NCBI RefSeq assembly: GCF_002887735.1
Contig: NZ_PKQP01000001.1
Span: forward strand, 806,001-870,000
Origin: Stenotrophomonas bentonitica
GTDB taxonomy: Bacteria; Pseudomonadota; Gammaproteobacteria; Xanthomonadales; Xanthomonadaceae
Direction: 5' to 3'
DNA length: 64,000 nucleotides
In this document: piece by piece, positions 55,403 to 62,274 of the stretch
How positions within the stretch are numbered: the first letter of the stretch is position 1
Layout: each line of letters begins with the position of its first letter
Translations under genes and position numbers: made by a program
The notes under the pieces: model-generated
Told to the model about the DNA's origin: nothing
Databases searched by the model: none
The model's input: the letters and a program-made list of their open reading frames with translations, nothing else

Positions 55403-55849
55403 TCAGACGAACAGAAATCGGCCTTTCATCATCGCGAAGTGCCCCGGGAACGAGCAGAAGAACGTGTAGTCGCCGCCCTTGGCCAGCTTCGCGGTCGAGA
55501 AGGTGACGCTGGTGGTCTGCCCGCCCCCGATCACCGGGGTATGCGCCAGCACACGCGCATCGCCCTTGGGCAGGTAGCTGTCGGACAAGGTCGTGCGCAT
55601 GCCGGCCATCGCCACCGGCTGGTAATCCGCGGTGCGGGTCAGCACCCAGTTGTGGCCCATCGCGGTCGCGGCAAGCTTGCCGGTGTGGCGCAGGGTCAGC
55701 TTCACCTGGGTGCAGTCCGCCGCAACCTTGATCTCCTTCTGGCTGAAGCTCATCTGGTCGGTGCTGTCGATGGCGATCGCGCAGACGCGCGCATGGGCGG
55801 CCGGGGCCAGCATCAGGCCGGCAAGCAACACGGGGGCAAGCAGTTTCAC
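55403..55849 (-). CDS. azu: Azurin (blue copper protein)
   Basis: The 148-residue precursor has a signal peptide (ending AHA near residue 21) and a mature azurin. Copper ligands are visible: His in AMGHNWVL, and Cys, His and Met in FFCSFPGHFAMM. The N-terminal Cys of mature azurin pairs with the Cys in AADCTQVKL. Azurin shuttles electrons in the periplasm. I choose the GTG at 55849, since GGAGAT lies 6 nt upstream; the ATG at 55861 has no such site. It is convergent with hemL across the REP pair. Confidence 0.94.
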   Translation of the reverse strand: MKLLAPVLLAGLMLAPAAHARVCAIAIDSTDQMSFSQKEIKVAADCTQVKLTLRHTGKLAATAMGHNWVLTRTADYQPVAMAGMRTTLSDSYLPKGDARVLAHTPVIGGGQTTSVTFSTAKLAKGGDYTFFCSFPGHFAMMKGRFLFV

Positions 55850-55855
55850 GGCGAT

Positions 55856-55859
55856 CTCC
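55856..55859 (-). promoter_or_regulatory. Ribosome-binding site favouring the azu GTG start
   Basis: Minus-strand GGAG lies 6 nt before the GTG at 55849. The in-frame ATG at 55861 lies over it and has no Shine-Dalgarno match. Confidence 0.65.
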
Positions 55860-55974
55860 ATCGAACAGTCCACGCGATTCTAGAGTCCGTGCCCACGCCC
55901 GGCCTGCGACGCGATGTCGCAGCAAGCGCCCCGACTGCGGTACGGTCAGCGTTGGACCCGGACAAGAGTGCGCG

Positions 55975-56586
55975 ATGACCGATGCCGTGGAGGGGCTGCT
56001 GCTGGATTTCGATGGCGTGCTGGTGCGCCATGCGCGGCATTTGCGCGTGCGTCACCTGGCCGCCAGCACCGGCTGCAGCGTCGCACAGGTGCACGCCGCC
56101 CTGTTCGACAGCGGCCTGGAGCAGCAGCATGACGCCGGCCTGGACAGCACGCTGTACCTGCAACAGTTGGGCGCGGCGTTGGGCAGCACGGTGAGCATCA
56201 CGCAGTGGCAGGACGCCCGCATCGCCGCGTCCATGCCACAGGCCGGGGTCATCGAACGCATCGAACAGGTTGCACGCCGCATGCCGATCGCGATCCTGAC
56301 CAACAATGGCGCGCTGATGGTGGACACCATCCCGCGCATCCTGCCCACCCTGGCCGCAGCGCTGCGCGGGCGCATCCTGTGCAGCGGCGCGCTGGGCGCT
56401 CGCAAGCCGGACCCGGCCGTGTTCGTGCAGGCGATGGCGCTGTTGGGCGCACGCGCCGGGCGCACGTTGTTCGTCGATGACCTGTTCACCAACGTGCGCG
56501 GTGCGCGTCAGGCAGGATTGCGGGCGGAAACCGCCACCGACAGTCGCAGCATCGGCAAGGTGTTGAAGCGGTACGCCCTGGCGTAG
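55975..56586 (+). CDS. HAD-superfamily hydrolase
   Basis: The 203-residue phosphatase-like protein has motif I DFDGVLV (residues 11-17), motif II in AILTNNGAL, the lysine of motif III in GARKPDPAVF and motif IV in LFVDDLFTNVRGAR. The substrate is unknown. Its TAG stop (56584-56586) is the last three bases of the GTAG that opens a REP palindrome. Starts 126 nt from azurin and is divergent to it. Confidence 0.88.
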   Translation: MTDAVEGLLLDFDGVLVRHARHLRVRHLAASTGCSVAQVHAALFDSGLEQQHDAGLDSTLYLQQLGAALGSTVSITQWQDARIAASMPQAGVIERIEQVARRMPIAILTNNGALMVDTIPRILPTLAAALRGRILCSGALGARKPDPAVFVQAMALLGARAGRTLFVDDLFTNVRGARQAGLRAETATDSRSIGKVLKRYALA

Positions 56587-56609
56587 AGCCGACCAACGGT
56601 CGGCTCTAC
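56583..56609. repeat. Fully symmetric SMAG/REP palindrome
   Basis: GTAGAGCCGACC and GGTCGGCTCTAC flank AAC, giving a 12-bp perfect inverted repeat with GTAG at one end and CTAC at the other. The first TAG is the stop codon of the HAD hydrolase, and the hairpin could end its transcript. Confidence 0.85.
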
Positions 56610-56618
56610 CGCTGTTGG

Positions 56619-57848
56619 TTATCGCGAGGCGATGAAGGATTGCACCGCCGCGCGCAGGCGCTTGAGGCCTTCGGCGATTTCTTCATCGGTGATGTTCAGC
56701 GACGGCACGAAACGCAGCACGTCCGGGCCGGCCTGCAGGGTCAGCAGGCCGTGCTCGGCGGCGTGGTCGAGGATGGGACCGGCCTGGCCGGCAAAATCCT
56801 TGTCCAGCACCGCGCCCAGCATCAGGCCGCGACCGCGGACCTGGCTGAACACCTTGAACTCGTCGTTGATCCTGCCCAGCCCATCGCGCAGCGCCTGCGA
56901 CTGACGGCTGACGTTGTGTGCGATCTCCGGCGAGGACAGCTTGCGCAGCGCCACGCGGGCGACAGCCGCGGCCAGCGGGTTGCCGCCGAAGGTGGTGCCG
57001 TGGGCACCGAACTGCATCACCTCGGCCACCTTCGGGCCGGCCAGCATCGCGCCGATCGGGAAGCCGCCGCCCAGCGCTTTGGCCAGGGTGACGATGTCCG
57101 GCTTGATGTTGTCCTGCCAATGCGCGAACAACGTGCCGGTACGGCCCATGCCCGCCTGGATCTCATCGAGCACCACCAGCGCGTTGTGCTGGTCGCACAG
57201 CTCGCGCACGCGCTGCAGGAAGCCCGGCTTGGCCGGCATCACGCCGCCCTCGCCCTGGATCGGCTCCAGCATCACCGCGGCCACATCACCGGCGGCCATC
57301 GCGGTTTCCAGCTGGACCTCGTCGTTGAAGTCGACATAGCGGAAGCCACCGGGCAGCGGCTCGTAGCCTTCCTGGTACTTCGGCTGGGCGGTGGCGGTGA
57401 CCGCGGCCAGCGTGCGGCCGTGGAAGCTGCCGCGGAAGGTCACGATCACGCGCTGGTGCGCCGGGCGGCCCAGCGAAGAGGCCCACTTGCGGACCAGCTT
57501 GATCGCCACCTCATTGGCTTCGGCGCCGGAGTTGCACAGGAACACGCGCTCGGCGAAGCGCGAGGCGGTGACCAGCTCCTCGGCCAGGCGCAGCGGCGGC
57601 TCGCTGTAGAACACATTGCTGGTGTGCCATAGCTTGCCGGCCTGCTCGATCAGCGCCGCCTTCAGGTCCGGATCGTTGTGGCCCAGGCCGCACACGGCAA
57701 TGCCGGCGGCCAGATCGATGAACTCGCGGCCCTGGTTGTCCCAGACGCGCGCGCCCTGGCCGCGCTCGAGCACCACCTGGCGCGGTTTGTAGACCGGCAG
57801 GTAGTAATGCGACAGGGACAACAGCGGATCGGTGGCAGCGGCGGTCAT
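56619..57848 (-). CDS. argD: Acetylornithine aminotransferase
   Basis: The 409-residue class III PLP enzyme acts in arginine synthesis (acetylornithine from glutamate) and can act on succinyldiaminopimelate. Landmarks: GREFIDLAAGIAVCGLGHND, NSGAEANEVAIKLVRKWA, MLEPIQGEGGVMPA, LDEIQAGMGRTG and the PLP lysine in TLAKALGGGFPIGAM. The ATG at 57848 is the family start. Other arg genes are not in the window. Confidence 0.92.
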   Translation of the reverse strand: MTAAATDPLLSLSHYYLPVYKPRQVVLERGQGARVWDNQGREFIDLAAGIAVCGLGHNDPDLKAALIEQAGKLWHTSNVFYSEPPLRLAEELVTASRFAERVFLCNSGAEANEVAIKLVRKWASSLGRPAHQRVIVTFRGSFHGRTLAAVTATAQPKYQEGYEPLPGGFRYVDFNDEVQLETAMAAGDVAAVMLEPIQGEGGVMPAKPGFLQRVRELCDQHNALVVLDEIQAGMGRTGTLFAHWQDNIKPDIVTLAKALGGGFPIGAMLAGPKVAEVMQFGAHGTTFGGNPLAAAVARVALRKLSSPEIAHNVSRQSQALRDGLGRINDEFKVFSQVRGRGLMLGAVLDKDFAGQAGPILDHAAEHGLLTLQAGPDVLRFVPSLNITDEEIAEGLKRLRAAVQSFIASR

Positions 57849-57904
57849 GGCAGTCAGGGCCTCAGGAAAGATCCCATTCTCGCGCTTTGGGCCGGTGGGG
57901 CACA

Positions 57905-58786
57905 ATGCGGCCCATGCGACCGTTCACCGCCCCCCAGCTCAACCCCGCCACCGAGACCGGCTGGCGCCGCCAGTGGTTCGACATCATCTACCGCCACGAC
58001 ACCCGGCCCTCGCGCAATTTCGACCTGCTGCTGGTCTACGCGATCATCGCCAGCGTGGTGGTGGTCATGTTCGACAGCGTGCAGCGCTTCCATGCAGCCT
58101 ACGCCGACTGGCTGTACGTGCTGGAATGGGGCTTCACGATCGTATTCACCGCCGAGTACCTGCTGCGGCTGGTGGTGGTCAAACGCCCACTGCGCTACGC
58201 ATTCAGCATCTGGGGCATCATCGATCTGGCCTCGATCCTGCCCACCTACCTGTCGCTGTTCATCCCCGGCGCGCAGAGCCTGCTGGTGGTGCGCGCGCTG
58301 CGCATCCTGCGGGTGTTCCGGATCCTCAAGCTGACCCGCTACATCGAAGAAAGCGGCGTGCTGATGGAATCGCTGTGGCGCAGCCGCCGCAAGGTGCTGC
58401 TGTTCCTGTTCACGGTGATCACCATCACCATCATCGCCGGGACGATGATGTACGTGATCGAAGGCCCCAACCACGGCTTCACCAGCATCCCCAGCAGCAT
58501 GTACTGGGCGGTGGTGACCATGGCCACGGTGGGCTTCGGCGACATCGTGCCGCAGACCGTGCTCGGCCGCTTCGTCACCTCGGTGCTGATCCTGATCGGC
58601 TACAGCATCATCGCCGTGCCGACCGGCATCTACACCGCCGAACTGGCCAACACCATGCGCGATGCCGAGCATGCCGCGCGCCGTGATGCGCGCGGCTGCC
58701 CGCATTGCGGGCTGGAAGGCCACGAACCGGACGCCGTGCATTGCCGCCATTGCGGCGAAAAACTGCCACCGGTCTTCAACGTCTGA
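57905..58786 (+). CDS. Voltage-gated-type cation channel with C-terminal zinc-ribbon motif
   Basis: The 293-residue inner-membrane protein has six helices with an S4 voltage-sensor helix carrying five or six regularly spaced arginines (RALRILRVFRILKLTRYIEE), a pore helix and a potassium filter TVGFGD, then S6. The C-terminal 40 residues add CPHCGLEGHEPDAVHCRHCG, two CxxC pairs 13-14 residues apart that look like a small zinc ribbon. Typical Kv channels end soon after S6. The ATG at 57905 has GGGG 5 nt upstream; 57914 is an alternative. Gating or zinc sensing by the tail is inference. Confidence 0.85.
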   Translation: MRPMRPFTAPQLNPATETGWRRQWFDIIYRHDTRPSRNFDLLLVYAIIASVVVVMFDSVQRFHAAYADWLYVLEWGFTIVFTAEYLLRLVVVKRPLRYAFSIWGIIDLASILPTYLSLFIPGAQSLLVVRALRILRVFRILKLTRYIEESGVLMESLWRSRRKVLLFLFTVITITIIAGTMMYVIEGPNHGFTSIPSSMYWAVVTMATVGFGDIVPQTVLGRFVTSVLILIGYSIIAVPTGIYTAELANTMRDAEHAARRDARGCPHCGLEGHEPDAVHCRHCGEKLPPVFNV

Positions 58787-58826
58787 TGCTTGCGGCGGGC
58801 CGCCAGGCAGCCCGCCGCGCGATCAC

Positions 58827-59792
58827 TCAACGCGCGCCGCTGGTCCGCGCCAGGCGGTTGCTCATGTCGACCAGGTCGTTGTAGCTGGCCAGCAACGCTT
58901 CGGCCGAGCCCTGCGGGTTGCTGATCCGCCCACCGCTCTCCATCAGCATCTGCTCGCTGCGGGTATACGGCTTCTTCGACTCGACGCGCGCGATACGGCG
59001 GCCGGCATCGCGGGCCAGCGCATCGGCGGCGCGCTCCACGTGGCCCCACATCGCATCGCCCTTGCCGATCTTGTCATCCTGCGCCTGCTGCAGCAGCGCC
59101 TGGAACGCCGCGAGCTGGGTGCGTGCCACCGCCAGATCGGGCGTCTCGCTGTTGAGCAGCTGCGTGAGCTGCTTGCCATCACCGAGAATCTTGATCTGGT
59201 AGTACGCCATCGAGCGGCCTTCGGAAGCTTCAATCTCCTTGAGCTGTTCCGCACGGCGTTCGTCTTCGCGCTTTTCCAGCGCGGCGTCCAGCGCGGTGCC
59301 TGCGTCGAAGAACGCCGTGTAGGCCTTCATCAGCGGGGCATGCTGGCTGCGCATCCCGGCATGGTCATCGCGCAGGTAGTCCTCGCGGCTGTAGTAACGG
59401 TCGGCCTGCTCGATAAGGGCGTACAGGTCGACGAACGTCTTCTGGTAAGCGCTCGCCGCCGGATCCAGCTCGGGCTCGGCCGGCGTCATCGCCAGCGCGG
59501 CGACCATCGGGGCGTTGCACGCCTCCACGCGATGCGACAACACCGTGCCCGGCCCACGCACCTGCTTCTCATTGCCGGTCGGGCCAGCCTCCGGATCCTG
59601 CATCCAGCCAATGTACTGCTGGAAGCCTTCGTGGATCGGCTGTTCAACGGCGTTGAAGCAGGCGATGTAGGCGTTCACCTTTTCCACGCCCTGGGTATCG
59701 GCAACGCTGCCCGGGCCCTTGCTGCAGGCGCCGAGCAGGCTGATCAAGGCGATGGCGGCGGCGAGCGGTGCGGTCCGTGTGCGGAATGACAT
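58827..59792 (-). CDS. DUF3829/YiiG-like lipoprotein
   Basis: The 321-residue precursor has a lipobox (LLGACSKG, Cys about 22) and an all-helical DUF3829 domain (VNAYIACFNAVEQPIHEGFQ, EYYSREDYLRDD-like ADRYYSREDYLRDDHAGM, and DDLVDMSNRLARTS near the end). Members are periplasmic or outer-membrane lipoproteins of unknown role, and E. coli YiiG is the named relative. Start 59792 places the signal peptide correctly. No operon partner is visible. Confidence 0.8.
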   Translation of the reverse strand: MSFRTRTAPLAAAIALISLLGACSKGPGSVADTQGVEKVNAYIACFNAVEQPIHEGFQQYIGWMQDPEAGPTGNEKQVRGPGTVLSHRVEACNAPMVAALAMTPAEPELDPAASAYQKTFVDLYALIEQADRYYSREDYLRDDHAGMRSQHAPLMKAYTAFFDAGTALDAALEKREDERRAEQLKEIEASEGRSMAYYQIKILGDGKQLTQLLNSETPDLAVARTQLAAFQALLQQAQDDKIGKGDAMWGHVERAADALARDAGRRIARVESKKPYTRSEQMLMESGGRISNPQGSAEALLASYNDLVDMSNRLARTSGAR

Positions 59793-59882
59793 GCATGTGT
59801 CCATACGATTTGGGGCCCGCACCATAGCAGCCCGGCCTGTGCAGCGTTTGTCATCGCGCACGCGGCGCGCACCGCGCGCGCG

Positions 59883-60701
59883 TCAATCCAGGAACAGATC
59901 GGGCATCAACGGACGCGACGGATCGACGGCATAGCCACTCAGATCAGTGATGCCGGCCTGCGCCAGCACCTCGTCATCCAGCAGGAACTGCCCACTGAAG
60001 CCGGCCGCCTCGCGGGTCAGCACCGCGTGTGCGGCATCGGCAAGAATGGCCGGCGTGCGGCAGCCGCCGATGTCCACGCCGGGAATCATGTTGATTGCGT
60101 CAGTGGCGATCACGGTACGCGGCCACAACGCATTGACCGCCACGCCCTGTGGCCCGAACTCCGCGGCCAGGCCAAGCGTGACGAAGCTCATGCCCATCTT
60201 TGCCAGCGTGTAGCCGGTATGCGGCGCCCACCACTTCGGGTCCAGGCTTGGCGGCGGCGCGAGGGTGAGAATGTGTGGATTGGGTGCCTGCAGCAGGTGC
60301 GGCAGGCAGGCCTGCGCGCACAGGAAGCTGCCGCGCGCGTTGACCTGCTGCATCAGGTCGAAACGTTTCATCGGCGTGTCCAGCGTGCCGCGCAGCCAGA
60401 TCGCGCTCGCGTTGTTGACCAGGATGTCGATGCCACCGAAGGTATCCACGGTGGCGGCGACGGCCGCACGCACCTGGTCTTCTTCGCGGATGTCGCACTT
60501 CAGCGCCAGCCCCTGGCCGCCGGCGGCGGTGACCGCCTCCGCTGCGCTGTGGATGGTGCCGGGCAGCTTGGGATTGGGCACCGAGGACTTGGCCGCGATG
60601 GCGATATTGGCCCCGTCCCGTGCAGCACGCAGTGCGATGGCCAGGCCGATGCCGCGCGAGGCGCCGGTGATGAACAGGGTCTTGCCTTGCAGACTGGCCA
60701 T
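59883..60701 (-). CDS. SDR-family oxidoreductase (HSDL2-like)
   Basis: The 272-residue protein has the NAD(P)-binding TGASRGIG motif near residue 12, NNAS and a YTLAK catalytic Tyr-Lys pair. Overall similarity, including NALWPRTVIATDA, is to the hydroxysteroid dehydrogenase-like 2 group. The Ser that usually assists catalysis sits in a PPPS stretch, out of the common register, so activity is uncertain. Divergent from the lipoprotein gene after it. Substrate unknown. Confidence 0.85.
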   Translation of the reverse strand: MASLQGKTLFITGASRGIGLAIALRAARDGANIAIAAKSSVPNPKLPGTIHSAAEAVTAAGGQGLALKCDIREEDQVRAAVAATVDTFGGIDILVNNASAIWLRGTLDTPMKRFDLMQQVNARGSFLCAQACLPHLLQAPNPHILTLAPPPSLDPKWWAPHTGYTLAKMGMSFVTLGLAAEFGPQGVAVNALWPRTVIATDAINMIPGVDIGGCRTPAILADAAHAVLTREAAGFSGQFLLDDEVLAQAGITDLSGYAVDPSRPLMPDLFLD

Positions 60702-60817
60702 GCGCGGATTCCTTCGATGCGATTGCAGTGAACCGGCATTATGCCGCCCCGGCGCACACACCGGATTCATGCGCCGCGTCGATACTGGGCATTCACGTTC
60801 TGCATGGAATGAGCGAC

Positions 60818-61489
60818 ATGACGGCGATCCGCCTTCCCCTGACCGCGCTGGCGCTGGTACTGGCGATGGCTGCCTGCCAGCCCGCCGGCGACCCGTCCAC
60901 CGCCCCTGTGCAGGCGGCCGCCACCGTTCCCGGTACGGCCGGCGGCGCCTCCCCCTTCAGCGAAGCGGCGATCTGGGACGGCGAGGTGGACGCCTGCCGC
61001 GGCCAGGCGCCGGTTGCCGATGATTGCCTGTCCAAGGCGATGCAGGCGGCCAAGGCCAGCCCGCAGGCGATCGCCGCGGCCCATCAGCTGGGCGCGCAGG
61101 GGAATCCCGGCTACGTCAGCGCATGGCGTGACCAGGACGGCGTGGGCATTGCCACCATCGAGTACCCGTTCCGTGCCAATACCAATGAAGGCACGCTGCT
61201 GGTCGACAGTGCCGGGCATACCGTGGATGTGGATGCGGATGTCCTGCCGGAGATGTCGCGCGCCGATGCAACGGTCAAACCCTTCCTTGATGCGCACCCG
61301 GACGCCTCACCGTTCGCCCCCGCCGAGGCCAGCGGCAGTGAAGCGCTGCCCAACGGCGGGCTGCGCCTGATCTACAGCACGCCGCTGCGCACCTGCCATG
61401 CCTGCGCGGACGAGGGCATGCTGCGGGTCGCCTACGAGTTCGACGCGCAACGCCGCTTCACCGGCAAGCAGATCCTCGACCTGCGCTGA
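60818..61489 (+). CDS. Lipoprotein of unknown function
   Basis: The 223-residue precursor has a lipobox (AMAACQPAG, Cys about 18) and a mature part without a family I recognise. Four later cysteines (ACRG, DDC, TCHAC) could form disulfides. The C-terminus ends in a beta hairpin (RRFTGKQILDLR). The start at 60818 places the signal peptide at MTAIRLPL; an ATG at 60809 is also in frame. The gene lies between an SDR gene and a kinase-like gene. Confidence 0.75.
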   Translation: MTAIRLPLTALALVLAMAACQPAGDPSTAPVQAAATVPGTAGGASPFSEAAIWDGEVDACRGQAPVADDCLSKAMQAAKASPQAIAAAHQLGAQGNPGYVSAWRDQDGVGIATIEYPFRANTNEGTLLVDSAGHTVDVDADVLPEMSRADATVKPFLDAHPDASPFAPAEASGSEALPNGGLRLIYSTPLRTCHACADEGMLRVAYEFDAQRRFTGKQILDLR

Positions 61490-61509
61490 GCGCCAGGCAT
61501 CGGCCCCTG

Positions 61510-62172
61510 CTACGGCTTGGGGCCCTGCCCTTCGTTGTCTTCCCAGTGCAGGATCCTGCGGGTGACGAAGCGGTAGACCGGCTTGCCGGTGCGGAACCAG
61601 AGGTCACGCACCCACGAGGTGCGCTTGAGCAGCCGCTTCTCCACCGGCGTCAGCGACGGCCGGCAGTACATGCGCTTGTGCTTGAGCAGGTGGCGCAGGT
61701 CCTCGCGGGCCAGCAGGCGCATCCAGCGTGAGCGCGGATTGCCGATCACCGCCAGCTGGAAATCGATCAGGGCCGGCGAGCCGTCTTCGCGCACCAGCCA
61801 GTTGGCTTCCTTGGCCAGGTCGTTGTGCGCGATGCCGTGGCGATGGACCTGCTGCAGCAGACGGCGCGCCGCACGGAAATAGGCAAGGTCGCCATGCGGC
61901 GGACGCTGGTACATCGCATCGCCGGCCATGAAGCTGCGGTCCAGCCAGCGCCCGTTCCAGCCCAGCAACCGCGGCGTGGCGGGCATCCCATCCAGATGCG
62001 CCAGCGCGCGCGCCTCGCGCCGGGCCAGCCACCATGCCGGCAGGCGCAGCCACCACGGGGTGGCCTCCAGATCACGGCGCACGAAGCGCTGGCCGTCCTG
62101 CTCCATCAGCAGGATGCGGCCGAAGCTGTCGGCTTTGAGGGCGGTCGGGGCGGGATCGGCAGGGCGTGTCAT
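61510..62172 (-). CDS. InaA/RIO-like protein kinase fold protein
   Basis: The 220-residue protein has a reduced kinase fold: HRHGIAHNDLAKEANWLV holds the catalytic HxD and Asn, and ALIDFQLA the metal-binding Asp. It lacks the classic Gly-rich loop. This pattern fits the InaA/LPS core kinase (WaaP-type) group, which phosphorylates heptose in the LPS core. The adjacent DedA-PAP2 gene also acts at the envelope, which supports that reading; a protein substrate is possible. Confidence 0.78.
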   Translation of the reverse strand: MTRPADPAPTALKADSFGRILLMEQDGQRFVRRDLEATPWWLRLPAWWLARREARALAHLDGMPATPRLLGWNGRWLDRSFMAGDAMYQRPPHGDLAYFRAARRLLQQVHRHGIAHNDLAKEANWLVREDGSPALIDFQLAVIGNPRSRWMRLLAREDLRHLLKHKRMYCRPSLTPVEKRLLKRTSWVRDLWFRTGKPVYRFVTRRILHWEDNEGQGPKP

Positions 62173-62262
62173 GGCGCCATTCTAGGCGGCTGATCGCGCT
62201 CATTCACTGCAGATGCCGCACATTGCCCGCCGCTGGCCGGCAGTCAGTCACTTTGCCCCCCC

Positions 62263-62268
62263 TATAAT
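62263..62268 (+). promoter_or_regulatory. Consensus -10 box of a leaderless transcript
   Basis: TATAAT ends 6 nt before the ATG at 62275, so the expected transcription start is the A of the start codon. There is no room for a Shine-Dalgarno site. No clear -35 box is seen. Confidence 0.6.
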
Positions 62269-62274
62269 CCTCCG

